DNA of 17,783 bases from PGZG01 sp040235405 (GCA_040235405.1 JBECKT010000094.1:1-17783), one strand, 5' to 3'. Positions 7,271 through 15,094 are shown, counted from the stretch's first letter. Translations and numbers: made by a program. The notes: a model not told the origin generated them from the sequence alone.

Positions 7271-7949
7271 CTTGTTGCTCCAGCCAGATCAGCGCTGCCC
7301 GGGCGGCGGCCTGCTCGGCCTTGCGTCGGCTAGGCCCACTGGCAACGAATGCCTGATTATGTTGTTGCAACCGACAGCGGACATCGAACTGCTGCTTCGG
7401 CGCCTGACCATGAACGGCAATAACCTCGTAGTCCGGCAAGGCAATCTGTCTGGCCTGCAGGCGCTCCTGCAGAGCGGTTTTCGGATCCTTATTCGCAGAC
7501 AGTGGCGAAATGGTCTCCAGTCTCCCGGCGAACCACTGCAGCACACATTGCTCGCAAACCTGCTGCCCGGCGTCGAGGTAGATAGCGCCGATTAGCGCCT
7601 CTACGGCATCGGCCAGAATGGACTCGCGGCGGAACCCGCCACTTTTCAGCTCACCGCCACCCAGGGAAAGATAGTCACCCAACCCCATTTCAAGCCCCAT
7701 CTCCGCCAGCGTCTGGCCGCGAACCAGGGACGCCCGCATTCTGGTCAGCTGCCCCTCGGACGCCTCTGCGTGATGACGAAACAGAGCGACTGAAATGATT
7801 TCACTCAGCAACGAATCACCGAGGAACTCCAGCCGCTCATTGTTGTGGCGCCGACTGGCGCTACGATGCGTCAGCGCCAGCGCCAGAAGTTCTCGATTTG
7901 CGAATCGATGGCCGAGCCGAGCCTCAAGCCTGTCAAGGTCTGGTGTCAC
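7260..7949 (-). CDS. rnc: Ribonuclease III
   Basis: A 229-residue double-strand-specific endoribonuclease for rRNA precursor processing and mRNA turnover. The signature 'NERLEFLGDS' (37-46) carries E41 and D45, and 'ADAVEALIGAIY' carries D114 and E117, giving the full acidic active site. The C-terminal double-stranded RNA-binding domain runs from about 'DPKTALQERLQ' to 'KAEQAAARAALIWL'. The start codon is GTG at 7949, forming a GTGA overlap with the DUF4845 stop. No strong Shine-Dalgarno is visible, so translation probably depends on coupling. In E. coli RNase III controls its own operon by cutting the leader; I see no comparable leader here because the gene is embedded mid-operon. Confidence 0.97.
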   Translation of the reverse strand: MTPDLDRLEARLGHRFANRELLALALTHRSASRRHNNERLEFLGDSLLSEIISVALFRHHAEASEGQLTRMRASLVRGQTLAEMGLEMGLGDYLSLGGGELKSGGFRRESILADAVEALIGAIYLDAGQQVCEQCVLQWFAGRLETISPLSANKDPKTALQERLQARQIALPDYEVIAVHGQAPKQQFDVRCRLQQHNQAFVASGPSRRKAEQAAARAALIWLEQQDDS

Positions 7950-8332
7950 TGGCGAAGTTCTTTGACGAAGTCCTCTTTGAAGGTCATCATCAGGTCAATG
8001 TTCCCGTACAGATTACCCCTCACTTCATAGTCCACGCTGAGCACAAGACGGGGACCCTCACGGGTAATAACGATTTCGTCGGGGCTGATGGCATCGATAT
8101 TATTGATATTGAACCGCTTGCCCAGATCACCCATGATCTCTGAATCAGCCTTAAAGCCGATTTTGGGGTCTTGCAGAACACTGTTAATCACGCCGCTGAT
8201 AGTATTGAACTCAAGAAATGCCGGCACAATCCTGATTCCGGCCGTAGCAAAAACAATCACCACCGCAGCAATCAGCATCCAGCCGACAAACGACATGCCT
8301 CGCATCCTTGACGGAAGAGTTGTTGTTCTCAT
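7946..8332 (-). CDS. DUF4845 family single-pass membrane protein
   Basis: A 128-residue protein of unknown function found between lepB and rnc in many gamma- and betaproteobacteria. It has a basic N-terminus, one hydrophobic helix (about 14-33) and a small C-terminal domain with 'DYEVRGNLYGNIDLMMTF' near the end. The N-terminus 'RMRGMSFVGWMLI' resembles a type IV pilin-like leader: basic residues, a glycine, then the hydrophobic helix. It lacks the glutamate at position +5 that most prepilins carry. Both ends overlap neighbours by 4 nt (ATGA with lepB, GTGA with rnc), so it should be made together with them. The family call rests on position, size and the RGMSxxGW start; no function can be assigned. 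Confidence 0.85.
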   Translation of the reverse strand: MRTTTLPSRMRGMSFVGWMLIAAVVIVFATAGIRIVPAFLEFNTISGVINSVLQDPKIGFKADSEIMGDLGKRFNINNIDAISPDEIVITREGPRLVLSVDYEVRGNLYGNIDLMMTFKEDFVKELRQ

Positions 8333-9150
8333 TTTGCTTCCTCCACCTTGTCAATCGCACCATTACGGGAAAAATCCGGAATCGAGAACAGTGAAGTCCA
8401 GTGCATCCAGATTACCACTGCCTTGCCGGCCACATGACTTTCAGGGACAAAGCCCCAGAAACGGCTGTCCTTACTGTTGTCCCGATTATCACCCATCACG
8501 AAATAACTGTCTGCCGGAACTTCCCACTCACCCTCCGGAGACCGGGAAACCAGCTGGCCGGTATAGGGGTTAACCAGCCATTCGTGCCGCATCAGATGCT
8601 CGATATCACCCAGACTCTCGGTAAACACCGCCTCCTGGCTGCGTTGATCACCGCTTTGCTCCAGCAACCGACGCTCCACCTTGTCGCCATTGATATACAA
8701 CTGGGCCCCTTCTATCCGGATACTGTCACCCGGCAAACCAACAACCCGCTTGATATAGTTCTTCGACGGCTCCTCCGGATAACGGAACACCATGACCTCG
8801 CCACGCTGCGGGCTGCCGGTATCAAGCACCTTGGTGTGAATCGCCGGTAAGCGCACCCCGTAGGCAAACTTGTTAACCAGAATAAAGTCGTGAACCTTCA
8901 GGGTCGGCAACATTGAGCCTGAAGGAATGGTAAAGGGCTCGAACAGAAACGAGCGCACCACCAGAACGACTGCCACCACCGGCAGGATCGAGTTGGAAAA
9001 TGCCACCACTTCCTCTACCGGACGGGGATAGCTCTCCCCGCCCTGACCCGAGCGGGTCTCCGGGGTAATTTTCAGGACCCGGTCGGCAAGCCACAGGACA
9101 ATGCCGACCAACACCAATACGGTCAGCCAGAGGCCGATATCAATATCCAT
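8329..9150 (-). CDS. lepB: Signal peptidase I
   Basis: A 273-residue inner-membrane serine protease that removes signal peptides from exported proteins. Two N-terminal membrane segments (about 6-24 and 54-70) precede the periplasmic catalytic domain. The nucleophile is S79 in 'IPSGSMLPTL' and the general base is K134 in 'NYIKRVVGLPGD'; box E 'GDNRDNSKDSRFWGFVP' starts at 220. It starts 2 nt after the lepA stop; AAGGTGG near the lepA end can serve as its ribosome-binding site. lepA-lepB adjacency is conserved from E. coli onward. It should process MucB here, whereas the predicted lipoprotein form of MucD would instead need signal peptidase II. Confidence 0.97.
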   Translation of the reverse strand: MDIDIGLWLTVLVLVGIVLWLADRVLKITPETRSGQGGESYPRPVEEVVAFSNSILPVVAVVLVVRSFLFEPFTIPSGSMLPTLKVHDFILVNKFAYGVRLPAIHTKVLDTGSPQRGEVMVFRYPEEPSKNYIKRVVGLPGDSIRIEGAQLYINGDKVERRLLEQSGDQRSQEAVFTESLGDIEHLMRHEWLVNPYTGQLVSRSPEGEWEVPADSYFVMGDNRDNSKDSRFWGFVPESHVAGKAVVIWMHWTSLFSIPDFSRNGAIDKVEEAK

Positions 9151-9152
9151 TC

Positions 9153-10949
9153 TCAGTCCACCTTCAGTACGGCCAGGAAGGCGGATTGCGGGATTTCCAC
9201 ATTACCAACCTGCTTCATGCGCTTCTTGCCTTCTTTCTGCTTTTCCAGCAGCTTCTTCTTGCGGCTCACGTCACCGCCGTAGCACTTCGCCAGAACGTTC
9301 TTGCGCAGCGCCTTGACGGTCTGCCGGGCAACGATCTTGCTACCAATGGAAGCCTGAATCGCAACGTCAAACATCTGTCGCGGCACCAGCTCCTTCATTT
9401 TTTCGGTCAGCACCCGACCACGATACAGAGCCTGGTCTGCGTGGCAAATGATCGCCAGTGCATCGACCTTGTCACCATTAATCAACACATCAACACGTAC
9501 CAGACGGGCCGGCTCGAAGCGGTCGAAGGCATAGTCCAGCGAGGCATAGCCACGGCTGCAGGACTTCAGTCGGTCGAAGAAATCCAGCACCACCTCAGCC
9601 ATCGGAATGTCATAGGTCAGCTGCACCTGCTTGCCCATGTACTGCATGTTTTTCTGCACGCCGCGGCGCTCAATGCAAAGGGTAATAACGTTACCAAGGT
9701 AATCCTGGGGCACGAGAATATTGACCCGGGCGATCGGCTCGCGGAATTCCTCTACCTTGTTAATCTCGGGCAGCTTCGACGGGTTATCGACATAGAGCAT
9801 GGAGCCGTCGTTGAGCTGCAGCTCATACACCACGGTAGGCGCCGTGGTTATCAGGTCGAGGTCGTATTCGCGCTCAAGACGCTCCTGAATGATTTCCATG
9901 TGCAGCATGCCGAGAAAGCCAACCCGGAAACCGAAACCCAGGGCATCAGAGGTTTCCGGCTCGTAGAATAACGAGGCATCATTCAGCGACAGCTTGGCCA
10001 ACGCATCACGAAAGTCTTCATAGACATCGGCATTAACCGGGAACATGCCGGCGTAAACCTGCGGCTTGACGCGCTTGAAGCCCGGCAGGGCCGGAACCTC
10101 CGGTGTTTTTGCATGGGTCAGGGTATCGCCCACCGGCGCACCATGGATGGCCTTGATACTGGCGGAAATCCAGCCTACCTCGCCAGCCTCCAGCATCGTC
10201 TGTTCCTTGCGCTTGGGCGTGAACACGCCAAGCGCGTCAACCACATGGGTCTGGCCAGTGGACTTGATCAGAATCTTGTCACCTTTTTTCAGCCGCCCTT
10301 CCGTCACCCGGACCAGTGACACCACGCCGAGATAGTTATCAAACCAGGAGTCGATAATCAGCGCCTGAAACTTGTTATCACGGCTGCCCTTGGGCGCCGG
10401 AATGCGTTCAACCAGCTGCTCCAGCAAGTCATCAATGCCGATACCGGTCTTGGCGCTTACCAGACACGCATCATGCGCATCAAGACCGATAATCTCTTCG
10501 ATCTCGTCGATCACCCGCTCCGGCTCCGCCTGCGGCAGGTCAATCTTGTTCAACACCGGCAGCACTTCCAGATTCTGCTCGATGGCGGTGTAACAGTTGG
10601 CAACCGACTGGGCTTCCACACCCTGGGCCGCATCAACCACCAGCAATGCGCCCTCGCAGGCAGACAGCGAGCGGGACACCTCGTAGGAGAAGTCGACGTG
10701 CCCCGGAGTGTCGATAAAGTTGAGCTGGTAGCTCTCGCCATTACGCGCCTTGTACATCAAGGTCACGCTCTGGGCCTTGATGGTGATGCCACGCTCACGC
10801 TCGATATCCATGGAATCAAGTACTTGCTCAGACATCTCCCGGGTGCTCAGCCCGCCGCAGAGCTGGATAAAGCGGTCCGCGAGGGTAGATTTGCCATGGT
10901 CGATGTGGGCGATGATGGAGAAATTGCGGATATGGCTGATGTCGGTCAC
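9153..10949 (-). CDS. lepA: Elongation factor 4 (LepA)
   Basis: A 598-residue translational GTPase that binds ribosomes and has been linked to back-translocation and 30S biogenesis. G-domain motifs: G1 'AHIDHGKS' (14-21), G2 'RGITI' (53-57), G3 'DTPGH' (80-84) and G4 'NKID' (134-137). The LepA-specific C-terminal domain is complete, with 'ALRKNVLAKCYGGDVSRKKK' and a terminal 'SAFLAVLKVD'. The start is GTG 10949 (VTDISHIRNFS); only a weak ribosome-binding site is visible. A candidate promoter lies 33-62 bases upstream and a GC-rich dyad separates it from mucD, so lepA probably begins its own transcript for the eight-gene run, possibly with read-through from mucD. Confidence 0.98.
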   Translation of the reverse strand: MTDISHIRNFSIIAHIDHGKSTLADRFIQLCGGLSTREMSEQVLDSMDIERERGITIKAQSVTLMYKARNGESYQLNFIDTPGHVDFSYEVSRSLSACEGALLVVDAAQGVEAQSVANCYTAIEQNLEVLPVLNKIDLPQAEPERVIDEIEEIIGLDAHDACLVSAKTGIGIDDLLEQLVERIPAPKGSRDNKFQALIIDSWFDNYLGVVSLVRVTEGRLKKGDKILIKSTGQTHVVDALGVFTPKRKEQTMLEAGEVGWISASIKAIHGAPVGDTLTHAKTPEVPALPGFKRVKPQVYAGMFPVNADVYEDFRDALAKLSLNDASLFYEPETSDALGFGFRVGFLGMLHMEIIQERLEREYDLDLITTAPTVVYELQLNDGSMLYVDNPSKLPEINKVEEFREPIARVNILVPQDYLGNVITLCIERRGVQKNMQYMGKQVQLTYDIPMAEVVLDFFDRLKSCSRGYASLDYAFDRFEPARLVRVDVLINGDKVDALAIICHADQALYRGRVLTEKMKELVPRQMFDVAIQASIGSKIVARQTVKALRKNVLAKCYGGDVSRKKKLLEKQKEGKKRMKQVGNVEIPQSAFLAVLKVD

Positions 10950-10981
10950 AACGCTGAACTACCAGAGGAAAGAAGGCGCCG

Positions 10982-11011
10982 ATTCTAGCGGATTGGGGGG
11001 GTGGCTGTCGC
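10982..11011 (-). promoter_or_regulatory. Candidate sigma-70 promoter of the lepA operon
   Basis: On the minus strand GCGACA (11011-11006, 4 of 6) and TAGAAT (10987-10982, 5 of 6) are 18 nt apart. The spacer contains a run of seven C residues. The start would be near 10975, about 26 nt before the GTG of lepA. Pattern match supported by position. Confidence 0.5.
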
Positions 11012-11025
11012 CCTGAGAAGGGCCC

Positions 11026-11055
11026 GGCCTCGGGCAGGCCTGCGGCGCCCGGGCC
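11026..11055. other. GC-rich dyad between mucD and lepA
   Basis: GGCC-T-CGGGC (11026-11035) pairs with GCCCGGGCC (11047-11055): nine base pairs with one bulged T and an 11-nt loop. A second small hairpin, GCCCT-GAGA-AGGGC, occupies 11010-11023 and overlaps the lepA -35 box. The dyad starts about 19 nt after the mucD stop. No long U-run follows, so it may slow or partly end mucD transcription rather than act as a strong intrinsic terminator. Confidence 0.45.
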
Positions 11056-11074
11056 GAGCATTCAGCATCTGGCC

Positions 11075-12436
11075 TTATTGCCCCAATCGCAATGCCAGGA
11101 AACGCGGGCTGCCATCACGATGGATCAGTACCGGCACCACCACGCCGCCATCAAGCTCGTCGACCAGCTTTTTCAGGGCCTTCGGGTCATTTACCGGCCT
11201 GTTATCAAGGCTGACAAGGACGTCGCCACGGCGGATGCCGGCGCGCGCAGCCGGCCCGTCACTGACCTCGACCACCAGTACGCCCTGTGGCACACCCAGC
11301 GTACCCAGATCCTCCGCCGACAAAGGCTCGACCTTGAGGCCCAGCGTGCTGGTGCCGGATTTTTCCGGCCGGTCAGGATTCAGCGGGTTGCCGAGATCTT
11401 CCGGCAGCTCACCGACAATCACTTTCAGGGTTTTCGATTTGCCGTTACGCACCACCTCGGCCTCGGCCCGGGTTCCCGGTGCCAGCACGCCAACAATTTG
11501 CGGCAGCTGACCGGAGTGGCCGATTTCCTGACCATTGAAGCCCACCACCACATCACCGACCATAAAGCCGGCCCGCTCTGCGGGCGAGTCCGGCATCACC
11601 TGGCTGACCAGCGCGCCGGTCGGTTTGTCCAGCCCGAATGATTCCGCCAGCTCACGGTCCACCGGCTGGATCAGCACCCCCAGCCAGCCGCGACTGACCC
11701 GGCCCTTGTCCTTTAACTGGGCCACCACTTCCATGGCCATATCAATCGGAATGGCAAAAGACAGCCCCATAAAGCCACCGCTACGGCTGACAATCTGGGA
11801 GTTAATACCAACTACCTCGCCGTCCAGATTGAACAGCGGGCCCCCACTGTTACCGGGATTGATAGCGACATCAGTCTGGATAAACGGCACGTAGTTTTCA
11901 CTCGGCAGACTGCGCCCTTTGGCGCTGACAATGCCGGCCGTCACGGTACTTTCAAAACCGAACGGTGCGCCGATGGCAAGCACCCATTCACCGACTTTCA
12001 ACTTCGATGAAGATCCAATCCTGACCACCGGCAAACCGTTGCCATCAATTTTCAGTAACGCCAGATCACTGCGTGGGTCACTGCCAATCAGTTCGGCATC
12101 CTTTTCACTGCCATCCTGCATGCGGACGATAATCCGTGTGGCATCGGCAACGACATGATGATTGGTCAGAATGTAGCCGTCCGTCGAGATAACGAAACCG
12201 GAGCCCAGCGACTCGCCCTCGGATTCCGGTGCAGGGAACTGATCTTCCATACCTTCAAAGAAGCGGCGAAGCATTTCCGGCATCTGCCGCTGACCGCCGG
12301 CAAGTTTCTGTTCCGTGCTGATGTTGACCACCGCAGGCGCATTCTCCTCCACCAAACCAGTGAAATCCGGCAGAGTGCTGGCCTGCGGCTGGCAGCCGGC
12401 GATCATATAAAGAACAACGAACAGAACAACACGCAT
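11075..12436 (-). CDS. mucD: MucD/DegP-like serine protease, predicted lipoprotein
   Basis: A 453-residue HtrA-family envelope protease-chaperone that in Pseudomonas restrains AlgU signalling by clearing misfolded proteins. The trypsin-like domain has the triad H94 ('TNHHVV'), D124 ('RSDLALLK') and S197 ('NPGNSGGP'). Two PDZ domains follow, at about 258-350 and 365-450. The mature start 'LPDFTGLVEENAPAVVNIS' matches MucD. The odd part is the export signal: MRVVLFVVLYMIAGCQ ends in an IAGC lipobox, so C15 should be lipidated and Q16 at +2 predicts outer-membrane sorting. MucD and DegP usually have an AxA-type cleavage site. ATG 12436 is well supported by GGAGGT 6 nt upstream. It is last in the algU operon, 21 nt after rseC. 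Confidence 0.94.
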   Translation of the reverse strand: MRVVLFVVLYMIAGCQPQASTLPDFTGLVEENAPAVVNISTEQKLAGGQRQMPEMLRRFFEGMEDQFPAPESEGESLGSGFVISTDGYILTNHHVVADATRIIVRMQDGSEKDAELIGSDPRSDLALLKIDGNGLPVVRIGSSSKLKVGEWVLAIGAPFGFESTVTAGIVSAKGRSLPSENYVPFIQTDVAINPGNSGGPLFNLDGEVVGINSQIVSRSGGFMGLSFAIPIDMAMEVVAQLKDKGRVSRGWLGVLIQPVDRELAESFGLDKPTGALVSQVMPDSPAERAGFMVGDVVVGFNGQEIGHSGQLPQIVGVLAPGTRAEAEVVRNGKSKTLKVIVGELPEDLGNPLNPDRPEKSGTSTLGLKVEPLSAEDLGTLGVPQGVLVVEVSDGPAARAGIRRGDVLVSLDNRPVNDPKALKKLVDELDGGVVVPVLIHRDGSPRFLALRLGQ

Positions 12437-12442
12437 CTGCTT

Positions 12443-12448
12443 ACCTCC
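12443..12448 (-). promoter_or_regulatory. Strong ribosome-binding site of mucD
   Basis: GGAGGT on the minus strand ends 6 nt before the ATG at 12436. It is the strongest Shine-Dalgarno noted in the operon and it fixes the short lipoprotein-type N-terminus of MucD as the real start. Confidence 0.8.
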
Positions 12449-12457
12449 GCAAAAGAC

Positions 12458-12934
12458 TCAGAGCGGATCGCGGACCTGCAGACAGGAAAGCGGGGCGGCG
12501 GAAATGCGCCGCAGCACCTGCGGGTGCATGGCCGGATCACGACGATGACGGACACTGTACCAGCGATTGATAGCAAATCCGCCCAGCAAACCGGCAATTC
12601 CCCCGATCGCGGCCGGATCCGGTATCGCCAGATCAAGCTGCCCGGCGCCCAGGGCGCCGACAAACATCAGCACCAGTGGTAACAGGTAGAGCATCAGGGT
12701 GCTGCGAATCAGCAGCCCTTCAGGGATACCAAGCACCACCTGATCATCAACCTGCAACGAGACCTGGCGCGTGAGGGCGCGAATCCTGGCCCGGCTGCCT
12801 CCACGCTGGCCATCAAGCAGGGCGTGGCCACAGGCCTTGTTGGCGGCACAGCTCTGACAAGCCGTGTAGCGCACTGTTTCGACCCAGACCGCGTCGGGCT
12901 CCACCGCCACGACTCTGCCCTGCTCTTCAATCAT
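12458..12934 (-). CDS. rseC: RseC/MucC family inner-membrane protein
   Basis: A 158-residue protein of the RseC/MucC family, encoded with sigma-E and its anti-sigma factors; in E. coli RseC is tied to SoxR reduction and to mild positive regulation of sigma-E. The N-terminal cytoplasmic part carries a cysteine cluster, C26-x2-C29-x5-C35 in 'ACQSCAANKACG', likely redox- or Fe-S-related by family knowledge. Two membrane segments lie at about 78-99 and 106-123. It overlaps the mucB end by 8 nt and has no clear Shine-Dalgarno, so it is probably coupled to mucB. The exact biochemical activity of the family is unsettled. Confidence 0.92.
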   Translation of the reverse strand: MIEEQGRVVAVEPDAVWVETVRYTACQSCAANKACGHALLDGQRGGSRARIRALTRQVSLQVDDQVVLGIPEGLLIRSTLMLYLLPLVLMFVGALGAGQLDLAIPDPAAIGGIAGLLGGFAINRWYSVRHRRDPAMHPQVLRRISAAPLSCLQVRDPL

Positions 12935-13892
12935 GCGTGGTACCGAGAGACAGATTGGTGAGTACCCGCTCTCCGGTCAAAGCCGGGACCTCTCCCACCA
13001 GTGTTACCAGCCAGCCGACATTGTCCGCTGACATGCTACGGCTGATTGCCAGAGTTGGCCCCAGCCTGCTGGTGCCCTCAGCGGCATTCTCCGGCAGGGA
13101 TTCGACAAACAGGGTGAATGCCGCCAATCCATCACTGTAGGTGGCGGCGGCCACCGGGCTGCGCGCTCCACCGGTCAGGCGCAGATCCCGATCCACTTCA
13201 ACAAAACCTTCAGGCAGCCAGCCGGCTTCCAGTGCAATAAGGCCGGACGGGTGCGCGTCGTCAGCCAGGCTGTCGAGCGCACGCTCGCGCAGGGTCGACG
13301 GCACTTCAAAATCAGCTTCAGTCAACTTCGGTTGCAGTTCCAGGCTGACAAACTCCAGCCGCTCCAGAACCACCCCGTCAATATCAACCAGCTCGGATTT
13401 GAGTAACAGCCCGCTTTCCTGATCGGTCCACAGCCGGTAGCCATAGCGGAACTGATCCAGCGGCACCAGCCGCAGCTGATGCGCCGGACGCCCGGCGATC
13501 CGGTCGTCGCCATCGAGCAACAACTGATACTGGACCGGCAGCGCGCTACTCAGCCTCTCGTGTAAACCCAGCGGGGTCACCGAACTACGATTTACCAATC
13601 GGGTAATAGTGCGGTCTGCATGCACACACACCACATGCTCACCACGGCGGATCACCTCGGCCAGCTGACCATCCAGCTGGGTAAGGCGTTCGTGCTCACG
13701 ATCATCAAAACGGGCATGCAACAGCTCCAGCGTACTGACCATGCTGCCATGCAGATAAAGCAAGCGACCCCGGTACTCCAGTACCCGGGCCGCATGGCTC
13801 ATTTTCTCCAACAGTTGCGGTGCCGATATTTCTTCGGCCGGCGCCTGCAGCGCCAGACCAACCAGTAACACCATCAGCAACCGCAACCGCAT
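12927..13892 (-). CDS. mucB: Sigma-E regulatory protein MucB/RseB
   Basis: A 321-residue periplasmic protein that binds the periplasmic domain of MucA/RseA, shields it from the site-1 protease, and releases it on sensing mislocalised lipids or LPS. The start 'MRLRLLMVLLVGLALQAPA' is a signal peptide, with cleavage likely before EEISAPQ. The large N-terminal LolA-like domain (to about 200) and the smaller C-terminal domain ('GLIALEAGWLPEGFVEVDRD' onward) fit MucB_RseB. The frame also offers GTG one codon earlier (13895). ATG 13892 was preferred because it forms the one-base TGATG overlap with mucA, with AAGGAA 8 nt upstream. Confidence 0.94.
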   Translation of the reverse strand: MRLRLLMVLLVGLALQAPAEEISAPQLLEKMSHAARVLEYRGRLLYLHGSMVSTLELLHARFDDREHERLTQLDGQLAEVIRRGEHVVCVHADRTITRLVNRSSVTPLGLHERLSSALPVQYQLLLDGDDRIAGRPAHQLRLVPLDQFRYGYRLWTDQESGLLLKSELVDIDGVVLERLEFVSLELQPKLTEADFEVPSTLRERALDSLADDAHPSGLIALEAGWLPEGFVEVDRDLRLTGGARSPVAAATYSDGLAAFTLFVESLPENAAEGTSRLGPTLAISRSMSADNVGWLVTLVGEVPALTGERVLTNLSLGTTHD

Positions 13893-14452
13893 CACTGCTG
13901 TTCCTTGCCGGCTTCAAGGCTGATAAAGCGGGCGTAGGGGACCACACTCTGTGAGCCGTGCCGGGCGGCAAAGTCACTGTGCCGCACCAACATGTCCTCC
14001 ATTCGCTCACGCTCCTGAGTAAGCGCCGCCGGCCGGGCCGGCGGATGCATCACCCCGGATACCAGCTCATGCCCCTCAAGCAATACCGGGCGCTGTGACG
14101 ATGCCAGCGCCGGCGCACCGGCAAGCTGGCTGTCGTCCCAGTATTGCCAGCCCACCACTGTCGCCAGCGCGACCGATGCAGCTACCGCCAGACGCGCCAG
14201 CGGCAGTGCCCAGTGACGCGGTTGCGGCTGCTGCGCCAGCGCCGTCGCAATGCGGGCACTGAAATCGGCCGGCACAGCGGCTACCGGGTGACGCTGCAAG
14301 ATGTCCCGTGCCAGTTGCCAGCAGCCAAGCCGCTCGGCATCTGCATCAGTCATGTCACGCAGCAATCGACGGGTGTCGAGTTCACTGACTTCGTTATCGA
14401 GCAAGGCCGACAGGGTCTCACCCCGGGGTGCTGCGTGCTGTTCCTGTTTCAT
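13892..14452 (-). CDS. mucA: Anti-sigma-E factor MucA/RseA
   Basis: A 186-residue single-pass inner-membrane protein. The cytoplasmic RseA_N-like domain ('ETLSALLDNEVSELDTRRLL', about 12-60) should bind AlgU. One membrane segment spans about 85-104 ('LARLAVAASVALATVVGW'), and the periplasmic tail (105-186) should bind MucB and be cut by an AlgW/DegS-type protease and then RseP. Gene order and size match mucA/rseA even though the sequence is divergent, as is normal for this family. AGGTGG lies 4 nt before the ATG. The frame is intact, so there is no mucoid-type truncation here. It follows algU after 47 nt and overlaps mucB by one base. Confidence 0.92.
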   Translation of the reverse strand: MKQEQHAAPRGETLSALLDNEVSELDTRRLLRDMTDADAERLGCWQLARDILQRHPVAAVPADFSARIATALAQQPQPRHWALPLARLAVAASVALATVVGWQYWDDSQLAGAPALASSQRPVLLEGHELVSGVMHPPARPAALTQERERMEDMLVRHSDFAARHGSQSVVPYARFISLEAGKEQQ

Positions 14453-14499
14453 AGTGCCACCTGTTTGCTGTGGGCTGAGGTTAACTGCTTGTATTCAAC

Positions 14500-15081
14500 T
14501 CAACGGATCACGCTGTCCTGATCCATGATTGGCCGCATAGCCTGTTCAATCGCTTCCCGGGCCCGGAATATCCGTGACCGGACAGTGCCAACCGGGCATT
14601 CCATGATGGCAGCGATATCTTCATAACTGAGGCCATCAAACTCTCTGAGTGTCACCGCCGTCTTCAGTTCCTGCGGCAGCGCATCAATGGCCCGGGAGAT
14701 CACCTCACCCAGTTCCTGCGACATCAGAATCGATTCCGGAGTTCCGGAGTCGCGCAGACCATCGGCGCCAACAAACTGCTCGGCATCCTCGGCATCAATG
14801 TCCGAGCCCGGCGGCCGGCGGGAACGGGATACCAGATAGTTCTTGGCCGTGTTCACAGCAATGCGATACAGCCAGGTATAGAACTGGCTGTCACCCCGAA
14901 ATCTGGGCAACGCACGCCAGGCCTTGATAAAGGCCTCCTGGGCTACGTCCTGAACCTCATCCTGATCACGCACATAGCGGCTGATCAGGGCAAAAATCCG
15001 ATGCTGGTATTTACGCACCAATAGATCAAACGCTCGCTGATCGCCTTTACTGGCGCGTTTGACCAGTTCTTCGTCGGTCAC
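14500..15081 (-). CDS. algU: RNA polymerase sigma factor AlgU/RpoE (sigma-E)
   Basis: A 193-residue ECF sigma factor for envelope stress, the same length as P. aeruginosa AlgU. Region 2 carries 'GDQRAFDLLVRKYQHRIF' and 'DVAQEAFIKAWRALPRFRGD' followed by 'FYTWLYRIAVNTAKNYLV'. Region 4 carries 'LREFDGLSYEDIAAIMECP' and 'GTVRSRIFRAREAI', nearly identical to RpoE/AlgU. The frame is open to an ATG at 15165, but the extra 28 residues resemble no sigma-E N-terminus. GTG 15081 (VTDEELVKRA) has GGGGGAG 6 nt upstream and gives the family length. It is the first gene of algU-mucA-mucB-rseC-mucD and lies divergent to nadB, as in Pseudomonas and E. coli. A sigma-E-like promoter at 15141-15114 suggests autoregulation. 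Confidence 0.97.
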   Translation of the reverse strand: MTDEELVKRASKGDQRAFDLLVRKYQHRIFALISRYVRDQDEVQDVAQEAFIKAWRALPRFRGDSQFYTWLYRIAVNTAKNYLVSRSRRPPGSDIDAEDAEQFVGADGLRDSGTPESILMSQELGEVISRAIDALPQELKTAVTLREFDGLSYEDIAAIMECPVGTVRSRIFRAREAIEQAMRPIMDQDSVIR

Positions 15082-15087
15082 CCGGGA

Positions 15088-15094
15088 CTCCCCC
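15088..15094 (-). promoter_or_regulatory. Ribosome-binding site that fixes the algU start
   Basis: GGGGGAG on the minus strand ends 6 nt before GTG 15081. It supports the short 193-residue AlgU over the longer frame starting at 15165. Confidence 0.7.
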
